Shown: positions 26,750 through 35,871 of the stretch, piece by piece | How the letters are laid out: each line of letters opens with the position of its first letter | How positions within the stretch are numbered: position 1 is the stretch's first letter | NCBI RefSeq assembly: GCF_001056295.1 | Contig: NZ_JVMD01000015.1 | Coordinates: 471,219-535,218 of the forward strand | Length of the DNA stretch: 64,000 bases | Reading direction: 5' to 3' | Origin: Corynebacterium halotolerans | GTDB taxonomy: Bacteria > Actinomycetota > Actinomycetes > Mycobacteriales > Mycobacteriaceae | Notes under the pieces: model-generated | What the model was told of the DNA's origin: nothing | The model's database searches: none | The model's input: only the letters and a program-made list of their open reading frames with translations | Made by a program: the position numbers and the translations under genes

Positions 26750-27738
26750 AGCGGGGCGGCATGGTTACGGCGAAGCGCAACGGAGCCGACGTGAAGCGCA
26801 ACGGTGCCAACGCGAAGCGCAACGGTGCGGGCATCCGCGCGGAGTCGAAGGCGCAGCGCCTCGAGCGGCTCAAGGGCCTGGATCCGGAGCGCGACGCCGA
26901 GGAGATCCACTACACCACGGTGTGCTTCGACTTTCCGTGGGATTACCAGCGGGCCTTGGAGTTCGCGCTGTTCCGGACGTACTGCGTGCCGTCGATCGCC
27001 GACGTCCTGGTGCAGAGCGACCAGTTCCGGCGCGAACCGCAGAAGCGCTACGACGACACGTCGCTGCTGATGGTCCTCCCGCTGGAGCATGGCCTGGATT
27101 CGCGGCGCGGCAAGGATGCGCTGAAGGTGATCAACGCGCAGCACGCGCGGTACGACATCACCAACGACGACATGCTCTACGTGTTGGGCGCCTTCATCTT
27201 CGAGCCGCTGGAATGGATCGACCGTTTCGGCTGGCGCCGGCTGCTGCCGGTGGAGCGCGAGGCGGCGTTCCATTACTACCGGGCGTTCGGCAGGCGCCTG
27301 GGCATCCGGGACATCCCGGAGACGATGGGGGAGTTCCGCGGCTGGTACGACGCCTACGAGGAGCGCAACTTCCGCGCGAACCCGAGCAGTGCGGTGATCG
27401 GCAAGTACACCGTCGACTTGTACTGCTCGTGGTTTCCCGGGTTCCTGGCTCCCGTCGTCAAGCGCAGCGTCGAGTCGCTGATCGGCCCGTCCATGGCGCG
27501 GTGCTTCGGTTTCCGCCGCGCCAACCCGGTGCTGCGCGAGGCGCTGGAGCTCGGCCTGCGGATCCGCGGGATGGCCCTGCGCCCGACGCCGTCGCGGAAG
27601 AAGTCGAAGTTCCCGCACACCGCCGCGAACACGCTCACGTACCCCGGTTTCGACGATGACTCGAACGTGCTGGCAATGGGCGCCGTCCCGCTGCGCGAGG
27701 GGGCCGTGGTGGGCGGCCGGGGGTGCCCGGTGCACTGA
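26746..27738 (+). CDS. Oxygenase MpaB / DUF2236 family protein (copy 2)
   Basis: The 330-residue protein is translationally coupled to the aldehyde dehydrogenase by ATGA. It starts with three 21-nt repeats encoding KRNGAD / KRNGAN / KRNGAG, a basic unstructured tail. The DUF2236-like body follows (HYTTVCFDFPWDYQRALEFALFR, NAQHARYDITNDDMLYVLGA with a candidate His ligand, FRGWYDAYEER). It is clearly more diverged from copies 1 and 3. The family predicts haem-dependent oxidative cleavage, but absence of the strict DPELQLWV block makes the activity less certain. It is followed by a strong terminator. Confidence 0.78.
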   Translation: MKRGGMVTAKRNGADVKRNGANAKRNGAGIRAESKAQRLERLKGLDPERDAEEIHYTTVCFDFPWDYQRALEFALFRTYCVPSIADVLVQSDQFRREPQKRYDDTSLLMVLPLEHGLDSRRGKDALKVINAQHARYDITNDDMLYVLGAFIFEPLEWIDRFGWRRLLPVEREAAFHYYRAFGRRLGIRDIPETMGEFRGWYDAYEERNFRANPSSAVIGKYTVDLYCSWFPGFLAPVVKRSVESLIGPSMARCFGFRRANPVLREALELGLRIRGMALRPTPSRKKSKFPHTAANTLTYPGFDDDSNVLAMGAVPLREGAVVGGRGCPVH

Positions 27739-27763
27739 CCGCACCGGTTGATCAGGGGGGGGA

Positions 27764-27800
27764 GCTCCGCCGCCGGCCGGGGGTCGGCCGGCGGCGGAGC
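27764..27800 (+). terminator. Terminator of the MpaB1-ALDH-MpaB2 operon
   Basis: A perfect 16-bp stem (GCTCCGCCGCCGGCCG with its complement at 27785-27800) encloses a 5-nt loop, 26 nt after the stop codon. There is no T-run, as is common in this GC-rich genome. The remainder of 27739-28011 is the promoter region of the mce operon. Confidence 0.8.
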
Positions 27801-27910
27801 GCTCATGCAGGTCGTCGGTGCTTTCCGACGGAGCCCGTCGGTGTCATTCGCCGCAGTTCGAGGAGCGGCCGCGTCATTCCCGGAAAAAGTCCGCCGAACC
27901 GTATGACCTG

Positions 27911-27927
27911 TGTCACATATATGATAT
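27911..27927. promoter_or_regulatory. mce operon operator TGTCACATATATGATAT
   Basis: This near-palindrome overlaps TATGAT (27920-27925), a good -10 hexamer about 85 nt before the yrbEA start. The reverse complement of 39303-39319, upstream of mceG, is TGTCACATATGTGATAT and differs at one base. The shared site suggests common control of the transporter operon and its ATPase. Confidence 0.65.
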
Positions 27928-28011
27928 GTTATCGCCAACCAAAGCAGGATTGGCCGGCCGAACCCTGCGCCACTGCGATCGCCAGTGCACCAACGGAAGA
28001 GGAGAACTTCC

Positions 28012-28896
28012 ATGTCAAGCCCCGAAAACGCCTCGGCGGCGACGATGGATCCCATCGCCCCGCCCGAGCGTCCGCCCCGAGCCGCACAGGGCGGCGCGGC
28101 GAAGCTCATCGAGCCGTTCAAGGAGTTCGCCTCCGAGATGGGCAACCTCGTCGGCTTCTCGGTCTACGCGATTTACCGCATGATCGTCGTCTGCCTGACG
28201 TTCCGCCTGTCCCTGAGCGAAGTCCACGATCAGTCGCGCTTCATCTCCCGCGTGTGCTCCGTGCCCGCGCTGCTGCTGACCATCCCGGTCGGCGCCCTGA
28301 TCGCGATCTCCGTCGGCAACCTCGCCGGCAAGCTCGGCGCCGAAGGGTACTCGGGCGCCGCGACCGGCATGGTCATCGTCGGCCAGGCGGCCGCCCTCGT
28401 GTGCGCGCTGATGCTCGCCGGCGTCGCGGGTTCGGCCATCACCGCCGACCTCGGCGCCCGCAAGATCCGCGAGGAAATCGACGCGATGGAGGTCATGGGC
28501 GTCGATCCCGTCGACCGCCTCGTGGTCCCGCGCCTGATCGCGACCATGCTCGTGGCGGTGGCCATGTGCTCGCTGGTCGCCTTCGCCGGCGTGATCGCCA
28601 CGATGCTCTACCAGGTCTATTACCTGAAGGGCAACGGCGGCGAGTTCCTGGCGACGTTCTCCGCGTACTCGCGCTCCTCCGACCTCATCGCGTCGTTGGT
28701 CAAGGCGCTGTTCTTCGGCCTGGCTTCGGCGCTGGTGTGCACGTTCAAGGGTCTCATCGCCAAGGAAGGCGCCTCGGGCGTCGCCGACGCGGTCAACGAG
28801 GCCGTCGTCATCGCCTTCGTCGTGGCCTTCGTGGTCAACACCGTGCTCAGCCAGCTGTACTCGGTGCTCGTTCCGGCAGTGGGGAATTACGTATGA
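28012..28896 (+). CDS. YrbE/MlaE-type permease A of an Mce lipid importer
   Basis: This 294-residue polytopic membrane protein is of the MlaE/YrbE permease family. Hydrophobic helices include ALLLTIPVGALIAISVG and GMVIVGQAAALVCALMLAGV. The conserved cytoplasmic EQ-loop-like element REEIDAMEVMGVDPVDRLVVPR, which contacts the ATPase, is present. About 60 N-terminal residues are soluble. GAAGAGGAG precedes ATG 28012. It pairs with YrbEB to form the inner-membrane channel fed by MceA-F and energised by MceG. It overlaps yrbEB by ATGA. Confidence 0.93.
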   Translation: MSSPENASAATMDPIAPPERPPRAAQGGAAKLIEPFKEFASEMGNLVGFSVYAIYRMIVVCLTFRLSLSEVHDQSRFISRVCSVPALLLTIPVGALIAISVGNLAGKLGAEGYSGAATGMVIVGQAAALVCALMLAGVAGSAITADLGARKIREEIDAMEVMGVDPVDRLVVPRLIATMLVAVAMCSLVAFAGVIATMLYQVYYLKGNGGEFLATFSAYSRSSDLIASLVKALFFGLASALVCTFKGLIAKEGASGVADAVNEAVVIAFVVAFVVNTVLSQLYSVLVPAVGNYV

Positions 28897-29831
28897 GCGC
28901 CCGCGAACACGACGCGTCGGCCACCGACGCCATGAGCACCGGGGCGGCGACCGCCCCCGAGAAGAAGGCGCCCACGGGCGCGGCCGCGACCGGCGGGGGA
29001 TCGGCCGTCGGCAAGCCGATCCGCGCGGGCCTGGAGTCCCTGGCCTCCGCCGGCGACTACATGGTCTTCGCCGGCCGCACCATCGCCGGCATCCCGCGGG
29101 CGATCAAGCACCACCCGAAGGACATCTTCCGCCAGGTCATCGACATCAGCTTCGGCACCGCATCGGTGGCCTCGGGCGGTGGCACGCTGACCATCGTCGC
29201 CGCCATGTCCGTCATCGCCGCGATGATGGTCGGCGTCGAAAGCTACCGCGGCCTCGACCTGATCGGCCTGTCGTCGCTGTCCGGCGTGCTGTCCGGCGTG
29301 GTCAACACGCGCGAACTCGCTCCGGTCATCGCCGGCATCGCCATCGCCGCCAAGGTGGGCACCGGATTCACCGCGCGGCTCGGGTCGATGCGCATCTCCG
29401 ATGAGATCGACGCCCTGGAGAGCATGGGCATCCCGCCCATCCCGTACCTTGCCAGCACCCGCACGGTCGCGGCGCTCATCTGCGTCGTCCCGCTGTACCT
29501 GATCGGCCTGCTGTGCTCCTACGTCACCACCCGCCTGGTGGTGGTGTGGTTCAACAACGGCTCGGCCGGCACCTACGACCATTACTTCCAGCTCACCGTC
29601 ACGGTGGGCGACGTCTTCTACTCGCTGCTGAAGGTGATCATCTTCGCGCTGCTCGTGGTGATGATCCACTGCGCCTACGGCTACTTCGCCTCCGGCGGGC
29701 CGGAGGGCGTGGGCCGGGCCGCCGGCCGCGCCCTGCGCACGACGATCCTGGCCATCGGCTTCGCCGACCTGATTCTCACCTTCACCTTCTGGGGACTCAT
29801 TCCCCGCGTCCCGGGATTGGGGTTGACATGA
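28893..29831 (+). CDS. YrbE/MlaE-type permease B of an Mce lipid importer
   Basis: This 312-residue partner of YrbEA has a 50-residue Ala/Thr/Gly-rich N terminus, then helices TLTIVAAMSVIAAMMVG, ELAPVIAGIAIAAKVGTGF, ALICVVPLYLIGLLCSYV and LLKVIIFALLVVMIHCAYGY. The ATPase-contact element RISDEIDALESMGIPPIPYL is present. It is coupled to its neighbours by ATGA overlaps on both sides. As in mycobacterial mce operons, two different permease genes come first. Confidence 0.93.
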   Translation: MSAREHDASATDAMSTGAATAPEKKAPTGAAATGGGSAVGKPIRAGLESLASAGDYMVFAGRTIAGIPRAIKHHPKDIFRQVIDISFGTASVASGGGTLTIVAAMSVIAAMMVGVESYRGLDLIGLSSLSGVLSGVVNTRELAPVIAGIAIAAKVGTGFTARLGSMRISDEIDALESMGIPPIPYLASTRTVAALICVVPLYLIGLLCSYVTTRLVVVWFNNGSAGTYDHYFQLTVTVGDVFYSLLKVIIFALLVVMIHCAYGYFASGGPEGVGRAAGRALRTTILAIGFADLILTFTFWGLIPRVPGLGLT

Positions 29832-31210
29832 CCGAAAAGCACGGAACCCCGTCCTCGGGGCAGGGAACGCGCGCGGCCGGATCGCCGACCATCGAGCTGT
29901 CGCCGATCCGCGGGCCCTTCGCCCGCAGGAAGCCCGTCGCGCAGCGCTCGGTGCTCGGCCGCGCCGCCACCGGCGTGCTCGGGCTGATCGTCGCGGTGGC
30001 CACCGCCGTCACGGCGATCCAGTGGGGCAACGGCGCCTTCGACCCGACCATCAGCGTCAACGCCGTCCTCCCGGCCAACGCCGGAAAGGTGCTGAGGGGG
30101 TCCGAGGTGCGGTACGCCGGCGTCGCCGTCGGCGAGGTCGGCGGCGTGGACGCCGACCCGCGCGAGACCCAGCTGGAGCTCGACATCCACAGGGACCAGG
30201 CCGACGCCATCCCGGCGAACGCCGTGGCCCGCGTCGTGCCCAGGACCTTCTTCGGCGACGTCGCGGTGGAGCTGTCGGCCCCGCACGATGCCGCGGCCGC
30301 GGACGGCGCGATCTCCGAGGGGATCCAGCTCACCGCGGACACGTCCCCGGACGCCGTCCAGCTGTACAACATCTACACGTCGATGGTGCGGCTGATGAAC
30401 GCCGCGAAACCGGATCAGGTGAACAGCATCCTCGACGCGTCGGCCACCGCACTGCGCGGAAACGGCGACGCGCTGGGCGCCAGCGTCGACCGGCTCGCGG
30501 GCCCCGTCCACGACGCCGTGGGCGACGTCCGCGCGCTGATGGCGGCCGTGCCCGAGATGCGTGGGCTCGTCGACGAACTGAACGCGGCATCGCCGAGCGT
30601 CCGGCAACTCATCCGCAACGCCATCACGCTCTCGGAGACCGCGAACGAGCATCCCGACGGCATTGGGTCCCTGTTCGCGGCCGCCGTGGAAACCGGAGAC
30701 GCCAACGCCGGGCTGTTCCTGGGACGCGAAGAGCAGCTGGTCACGTTCATCGACCACGCCGGGGCGCTGACCCAGACCCTCGGCGGCAACACCCCGAACA
30801 TCCGCACCTCGCTGGAGTCGATGGACCGATTCGCCCAGGCCGGCTACACGGTCATGCGCACCGGCCACTTCACCATCACCGCGGTGCCCAGCTTCGCGGA
30901 CCCGATGCCGTACACCTCCGCCGACTGCCCGAGCTACGGGGACACCCCCGGCGTCTGCGGCGGCGCGCTGCCGCCGTCCGCCGGAGGCGCCCCCTCCCCG
31001 GCGGGGCAGGGGACGGAAGGCTCCGGCTCCGGAGGCAGCGGCGACTCGCTCGGCGCGAAGCCGGCGGCGTACGTCGTCGACCCGGCCGGGAACAAGAACC
31101 TCGCGAAGATGGAGAAGTCCGTCGGCGGCGACCCCCGCCGCGGCCCGTCGCCGGCCATGGCCCTGATGGCCGGCCCCATCGTCCGCGGCACGATCGTGGA
31201 GGTGCACTGA
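29828..31210 (+). CDS. MceA: Mce/MlaD substrate-binding protein
   Basis: This 460-residue protein has a cytoplasmic N-terminal tail of 40 residues, one membrane anchor at about 45-65 (VLGLIVAVATAVTAIQW), an MlaD domain at about 74-150 with GSEVRYAGVAVGEVGGVD, then the long helical Mce (DUF3407-like) region. The C-terminal tail is Gly/Ser/Pro-rich and disordered. It is the first of six Mce subunits that build the periplasmic lipid tube. The C-terminal region has two cysteines (DCPSYGDTPGVCGG) seen in many MceA proteins. The start overlaps yrbEB. Confidence 0.92.
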   Translation: MTEKHGTPSSGQGTRAAGSPTIELSPIRGPFARRKPVAQRSVLGRAATGVLGLIVAVATAVTAIQWGNGAFDPTISVNAVLPANAGKVLRGSEVRYAGVAVGEVGGVDADPRETQLELDIHRDQADAIPANAVARVVPRTFFGDVAVELSAPHDAAAADGAISEGIQLTADTSPDAVQLYNIYTSMVRLMNAAKPDQVNSILDASATALRGNGDALGASVDRLAGPVHDAVGDVRALMAAVPEMRGLVDELNAASPSVRQLIRNAITLSETANEHPDGIGSLFAAAVETGDANAGLFLGREEQLVTFIDHAGALTQTLGGNTPNIRTSLESMDRFAQAGYTVMRTGHFTITAVPSFADPMPYTSADCPSYGDTPGVCGGALPPSAGGAPSPAGQGTEGSGSGGSGDSLGAKPAAYVVDPAGNKNLAKMEKSVGGDPRRGPSPAMALMAGPIVRGTIVEVH

Positions 31211-31212
31211 TC

Positions 31213-32340
31213 ATGGATACGACGATGACCAATACCCGCCCCTTCCGGGGCAAGGGAATTTCCTGGGGGCTCTTCGGTTTCGCCCTCTCCGCCGTGATCT
31301 GCCTCGTCCTGATGCTCAACACGCTGGACCAGCCGGTCGCCGGCGGCGACCGGGAGTACCACGCAGAATTCACGGACATCGCCGGCCTGGCCAAGGGCGA
31401 TGCGGTGAACATCGCCGGCGTTCGCGTCGGCAAGGTCACCGGCATCGAAGTCGAGCCGGGGCCGGATGGCACGAGCATCGCCCGGGTGGACTTCATCGTG
31501 GACAAGAACGTCCCGGTCCCCGGCGAGGCCCATGCCGCGGTGCTCCACGGGGACATGCTCGGCCTGCGCTACCTGTCCCTTTCCGCCGATACGCCGAGGA
31601 CCGGCCCCGCGCCCTTCGGCGATGACCGCGACGTGGTCCAGGTGGCCGATCAGCGTCCGCAGGGCGCCGATTCGTACATGGCGGAAGGATCGACGATCCC
31701 ACTGAACCGGACCGTGCCGCCGGTCGACCTCGCGGATCTCTTCAACGGTTTCAAGCCCCTGTTCGAGGCGCTCGAACCGTCGCAGATGAATCAGATGAAC
31801 CGCACCATCGTCGAAGCCTTCGAAGGAAGACAGGGCGCGATCGAGGAACTCGTGCGCGCGGTGGGCGACGTCGCCGGACCGTTCCTCCGCGAGGAGCAGG
31901 TCGTCACGGAACTCGTGGGCAACCTGCGGGAAGTGGCCGGCACGACGAAGGACAACAAGGAAGAGATCAAGCGAATGAGCGACGCGCTCGCGACGAGCCT
32001 CGGCGGGATCACCCAGAGGAACGAGCAGCTGGGCACCCTCCTCGACCAGGCGGGGCCGTCCATCCTGTCGATCGGCGCGATGGTCCAGAACAACGGCGGC
32101 CGCATCCAGGCGACGCCCGGCGAGCTCAACCGCATCGGCGACACCTACAACGCCAACGACGAGCAGTTCACGCAGGCGCTGACCGGAGGCTCCGAACTCA
32201 CCCTGAGCCTGGAGAACATGGCGTCCTACGGAGGCATGGCGATGCTGTACATGTGCAATTTCACCGTCAGCGAGGGGTCGGTCGAAGCCAACCTCTTCGG
32301 TGACCGGTACACGCCGATCTGCAGGGGGATGAAGCAGTGA
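31213..32340 (+). CDS. MceB: Mce/MlaD substrate-binding protein
   Basis: This 375-residue protein has a single transmembrane anchor at about 17-37 (GLFGFALSAVICLVLML), an MlaD domain at about 47-125 (FTDIAGLAKGDAVNIAGV, RVGKVTGIEV), then amphipathic helices and a C-terminal CNFTV...C pair. A Cys in the anchor does not sit in a lipobox context. It follows mceA after 2 nt and overlaps mceC, whose start is GTG inside GTGA. Confidence 0.92.
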   Translation: MDTTMTNTRPFRGKGISWGLFGFALSAVICLVLMLNTLDQPVAGGDREYHAEFTDIAGLAKGDAVNIAGVRVGKVTGIEVEPGPDGTSIARVDFIVDKNVPVPGEAHAAVLHGDMLGLRYLSLSADTPRTGPAPFGDDRDVVQVADQRPQGADSYMAEGSTIPLNRTVPPVDLADLFNGFKPLFEALEPSQMNQMNRTIVEAFEGRQGAIEELVRAVGDVAGPFLREEQVVTELVGNLREVAGTTKDNKEEIKRMSDALATSLGGITQRNEQLGTLLDQAGPSILSIGAMVQNNGGRIQATPGELNRIGDTYNANDEQFTQALTGGSELTLSLENMASYGGMAMLYMCNFTVSEGSVEANLFGDRYTPICRGMKQ

Positions 32341-33395
32341 ACGCAGTCAAATCCCTGAAGGACGCATTCGCCGGCCTCTTCGAGGACCCGCGGCACCGCA
32401 CGCGCGGCAACCCGCTGTTCATCGGCGTCGTCGGCATCGTCCTGATCATCTCGCTGTTGGCCATGGTCGCCATCGTGCCGATGGCCAGCTACATGTTGCG
32501 CTCCGCCTCGTGGCGCGCCGGCTTCACCAACGTCGGCAACCTCCGCGTCGGAGCCCCGGTGCTGATCGCCGGCGTCCCGCAGGGGCGCGTCGAAAAGCTG
32601 CACATGGCGGGCGACCACGTCGACGTGGAATTCCGCGTCGACCGCAGCCTGGAACTGGGCGACCAGACCACCGCGAAGATCGGCCTGAAGTCGATCCTGG
32701 GCAACTCCTACCTCGACGTCACCCCCAGGGGAATCGCCGACGAGGACCAGCCGCGGACCATCCCCACGTCGCGGACGCTGCCCCCGTACACCCCGGACAA
32801 CCTCGGCGCCGACATGCAGAAGGTCCACGAGGAGTTCGACCCGGAGCTGATGCAGCGGATGATCCGGACGCTGCAGGAGGCGATGCCGGAGGATACGCCG
32901 GAGAACCGGCAGTCCATCGAAGCCGGCGCCGCGGCACTCGAGTCGCTGGCGGGGCAGTCGGGCAACTTCGACGCCCTGCTGAAGACGGCGACCGAGCTGT
33001 CGGTCACCGCCGTCGAGCAGAAGACGACCATCGAATCGGTGCGCGGCCAGTCCGCGGCGCTCATGCACGTGCTCGCGGCGCGCAGGGCCAAGCTGGGCGA
33101 ACTCATCCGAGCGCTGGAGACGCTGCTGAGCAACTATTCCGCGCTGACGCGCGACCATGGCTCGGAAATCGCCGCGCTCATGCCGAAGTACAGGAAGGTG
33201 ACCGAAACCCTCAAGAAAAACCGGGACAACATCGACGCCATCCTCAACCAGCTGGCCCCGGGCGCGCGCAACATCACCTCCGCTTCCGGCAACGGCCCGT
33301 GGTTCGACGTGACCACGCCGACCGGTCCGATCCCCGACAACTTCCTGTGCACCCTGGGTGCTTTGAGTGGGTGTGAATATGAAAAGCAGTATTAA
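32337..33395 (+). CDS. MceC: Mce/MlaD substrate-binding protein
   Basis: This 352-residue protein starts at GTG 32337, which overlaps the mceB stop. The anchor is at about 26-50 (PLFIGVVGIVLIISLLAMV). The MlaD domain at about 58-135 has FTNVGNLRVGAPVLIAGV. The long helical domain ends with the LCTLGALSGCEY pair of cysteines. Compared with mycobacterial MceC it lacks the very long proline-rich tail. It overlaps mceD by 17 nt. Confidence 0.92.
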   Translation: MNAVKSLKDAFAGLFEDPRHRTRGNPLFIGVVGIVLIISLLAMVAIVPMASYMLRSASWRAGFTNVGNLRVGAPVLIAGVPQGRVEKLHMAGDHVDVEFRVDRSLELGDQTTAKIGLKSILGNSYLDVTPRGIADEDQPRTIPTSRTLPPYTPDNLGADMQKVHEEFDPELMQRMIRTLQEAMPEDTPENRQSIEAGAAALESLAGQSGNFDALLKTATELSVTAVEQKTTIESVRGQSAALMHVLAARRAKLGELIRALETLLSNYSALTRDHGSEIAALMPKYRKVTETLKKNRDNIDAILNQLAPGARNITSASGNGPWFDVTTPTGPIPDNFLCTLGALSGCEYEKQY

Positions 33396-34482
33396 GAACA
33401 TCGTTCTCGGAGCGGGGCTGTTCGCCCTGGTGGCCGTGGTCATCATCGGGCTCATCGCCGTCGTCGGCGGAAACAGCCGCGAAGTGACCGCCAAGTTCAG
33501 CAGCACGTCCGGCCTCTTCGAGGGATCGCCCGTGCGCATCATGGGCGTCGAGGTCGGCACCGTGACGGAGATCAAGCCGGTCGGGGACCAGGCGGAGGTC
33601 GTCATGAGCCTCGACGACGACATCCAGCTGCCCGCCGACGTCGGCGCGTACGTGATGACGCCGTCGGTGGTCGCCGAGCGTTTCGTCGAGCTCAGCCCCG
33701 CCTACCAGGGCGGCCAGGAGCTCGGCGCCGACGAGGCGATCCCGCTGGAGCGCACGCACGCGCCCCTGGACTTCGGAAAGATGATCGACAGCATCGACGT
33801 GATCACGCAGGGCCTGTCGCAGGCCGGGTCCGAGGAAGGCGGCGCCGCGCTGAACGATCTGGCCGGCGGCATGTCCGCGAACTCGGAGGAAATGGCCCGC
33901 AGCCTCGACGCCATGATGAGGGCCACCTCCGTCGTCGGCGCCCGCAGCGAGGACATCGGCACACTGCTGGAGAACCTGCAGCTGATCATGGAAGCCGCGG
34001 GAGCCAACAACGGCGAGCTGACGCAGCTGCTGCGCGACTCCAACAGCGTGGCGAAGGCGATCCAAGCCAGCGAGACGGACATCGGCACGTCGATGGCCGA
34101 CCTGAAGACCCTGCTGGAGGAATCTTCCAAGATCGCCTCTGAGCATGGCGAAGACGTGGCGGCGACCGTCGACGCCAGCGCGGCGCTCGGTGGCGCGCTC
34201 GCCGATCAGAAGGTCAACCTGGCCGAGCTGATCGACACCCTTCCCCTGGGCATGCAGAACATCACCAGGTCCAGGTCGGAAGACGGGCGCATCCGCATCC
34301 GCCTGAACGTTTCCACGGCGCTGGAGCAGTTCCCGGCGTTCAAGGAAGTCTGCGCCCAGCACCCGCTGCCGATGTGCCTGGCGCCGGGCGTCACCAACCC
34401 GATCCCGGTTCCGTTCGCGGACCCGAGGACGCCGAACATCATTGACGGGCTGAATTCCGCGGCCGCCGGAGGTGGACGATGA
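33379..34482 (+). CDS. MceD: Mce/MlaD substrate-binding protein
   Basis: This 367-residue protein has an anchor at about 7-30 (NIVLGAGLFALVAVVIIGLI), an MlaD domain at about 36-112 (FSSTSGLFEGSPVRIMGV, EVGTVTEIKPV), a helical region, and a C-terminal EVCAQHPLPMCLAPG cysteine pair. I chose ATG 33379 because it gives a proper short cytoplasmic end before the anchor. GTG 33367 and 33373 are possible alternatives adding a few residues. It overlaps mceE by ATGA. Confidence 0.9.
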   Translation: MKSSIKNIVLGAGLFALVAVVIIGLIAVVGGNSREVTAKFSSTSGLFEGSPVRIMGVEVGTVTEIKPVGDQAEVVMSLDDDIQLPADVGAYVMTPSVVAERFVELSPAYQGGQELGADEAIPLERTHAPLDFGKMIDSIDVITQGLSQAGSEEGGAALNDLAGGMSANSEEMARSLDAMMRATSVVGARSEDIGTLLENLQLIMEAAGANNGELTQLLRDSNSVAKAIQASETDIGTSMADLKTLLEESSKIASEHGEDVAATVDASAALGGALADQKVNLAELIDTLPLGMQNITRSRSEDGRIRIRLNVSTALEQFPAFKEVCAQHPLPMCLAPGVTNPIPVPFADPRTPNIIDGLNSAAAGGGR

Positions 34483-35870
34483 GCGACGAAAACCGCAAGA
34501 CCGACTCGAAGAAGAACGAGCGCCGCGCCAAGCGCGACGCCCGCAAGGCGGGTGCCACGGCCGTCTCCGGCCCGGGCCCGTCGATGGGCGGCGGTTCGTC
34601 GGTCTGGCACAGGATCACCGAATCCCCGTTGATCCTGGCGACGCTGTCGTTGAGCGCCATGCTGCTCACCGTCATCCTGCTGTGGAACACGTCCCTGTAT
34701 TCGATCCCGATGGGCCGCAACAACGGGCCCGACACCTACCAGGTCACGGCGAACTTCACGCGCGTCGACCGTCTGATGGAGGGCGCGGAGGTCCGCTGGG
34801 GCGAGCAGGTCATCGGCCGCGTGTCGGACCTGGGCACCGAGGGCGGTCTGGGCCAGGTGACCCTGAACCTCGACGAGGGGATCGACGTCCCGGCCAACGT
34901 TTCTGCGACCCTGGAGGTCCCCTCCGCTCTGGGCGCCCCGTTCGTGCGGATCCGCGACCGCGAGTACGACGAGCAGGCCCGGCTGGCGGGCGCGTCCGGC
35001 CAGCCCGGCATCCTGTTCCACGATCCGATCCTGGAGCTGAGCTCCCAGCCGTCCAAGGCGACGGGTTCGCTTCGCGACGGGGCCGTGATCCCGGAATCGC
35101 GGACCGCCACAGGCCTCGACGTCGCCCAGCAGCTCGCCGCGATGGCGGAGCTGTTGAACGGGTCGACGATCGACAAGATGCGGACGTCCCTCGACGAGTT
35201 GAGCAAGGCCATGGACGGCCGCGGCGAGAAGGTCGGCACGCTCACGGATGACGCCCTCGCCATCACGGGCGACATGCGTGCCAACTCCGGCGATTTCACC
35301 ACCATGATCCGCTCGGCCAACGAGCTGACCCGCACCCTGAAGGAATCGCAGGGCGACATGGAGCGGCTGACGAAGTCGGCCACCCCGGTCCTGGAGTCCC
35401 TGGCCGGCCAGCGCGACCGGATGGGGCGCCTGGTGGATCAGGCGAACTACTTCTCCGGCCTGGCCAACGCCGCCCTGCAGGCGTCGGACGGCGATTTCGG
35501 CCCGCCCGCCGAGAATCTGCTGTCCATCATCGAGGCGACGGATGCCTTCAACGGCCAGGTCGGCCCGCTGCTGGGGAACATCAACTCGCTGGTTCCCGCG
35601 TTCGTGTCCTCCGTCAAGGGCGACTACCTGACCTTCGATGGCGCCCTGCTGATCCCGGAGAGCATCGATCAGATCATCACGGGCGGCCGCGGTCCCGAGT
35701 CCCTGCTGCCCGGGGGCGGCGACATCGACCCCGAGCGTCCCGATCGCCCGGGTGTGCCGCCGCGCACCGGTGGTTTCCCGCCGATCGACCGGATCCTCTC
35801 CGGCGGCCTGGCGATCGAACCTCCGGGGCCGGAGCTTTCCCCGCAGCCTCCCAACCAGAACGGACAGTGA
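34479..35870 (+). CDS. MceE: Mce/MlaD substrate-binding protein
   Basis: The 463-residue protein has a highly basic N-terminal tail (KKNERRAKRDARK), an anchor at about 50-70 (LILATLSLSAMLLTVILLW), an MlaD domain at about 87-165 (FTRVDRLMEGAEVRWGEQ), a long helical domain and a Pro-rich C terminus. In mycobacteria the fifth subunit is usually a lipoprotein with a lipobox cysteine. No lipobox is present here, so it is held by its transmembrane segment. Confidence 0.9.
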   Translation: MSDENRKTDSKKNERRAKRDARKAGATAVSGPGPSMGGGSSVWHRITESPLILATLSLSAMLLTVILLWNTSLYSIPMGRNNGPDTYQVTANFTRVDRLMEGAEVRWGEQVIGRVSDLGTEGGLGQVTLNLDEGIDVPANVSATLEVPSALGAPFVRIRDREYDEQARLAGASGQPGILFHDPILELSSQPSKATGSLRDGAVIPESRTATGLDVAQQLAAMAELLNGSTIDKMRTSLDELSKAMDGRGEKVGTLTDDALAITGDMRANSGDFTTMIRSANELTRTLKESQGDMERLTKSATPVLESLAGQRDRMGRLVDQANYFSGLANAALQASDGDFGPPAENLLSIIEATDAFNGQVGPLLGNINSLVPAFVSSVKGDYLTFDGALLIPESIDQIITGGRGPESLLPGGGDIDPERPDRPGVPPRTGGFPPIDRILSGGLAIEPPGPELSPQPPNQNGQ

Positions 35871-35871
35871 C

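Noticed and set aside
31213..31330. Cysteine in the MceB membrane anchor as a lipobox
   Set aside because: It sits in AVICLVLML inside the helix without the small residues and charged signal layout of a lipoprotein signal peptide.
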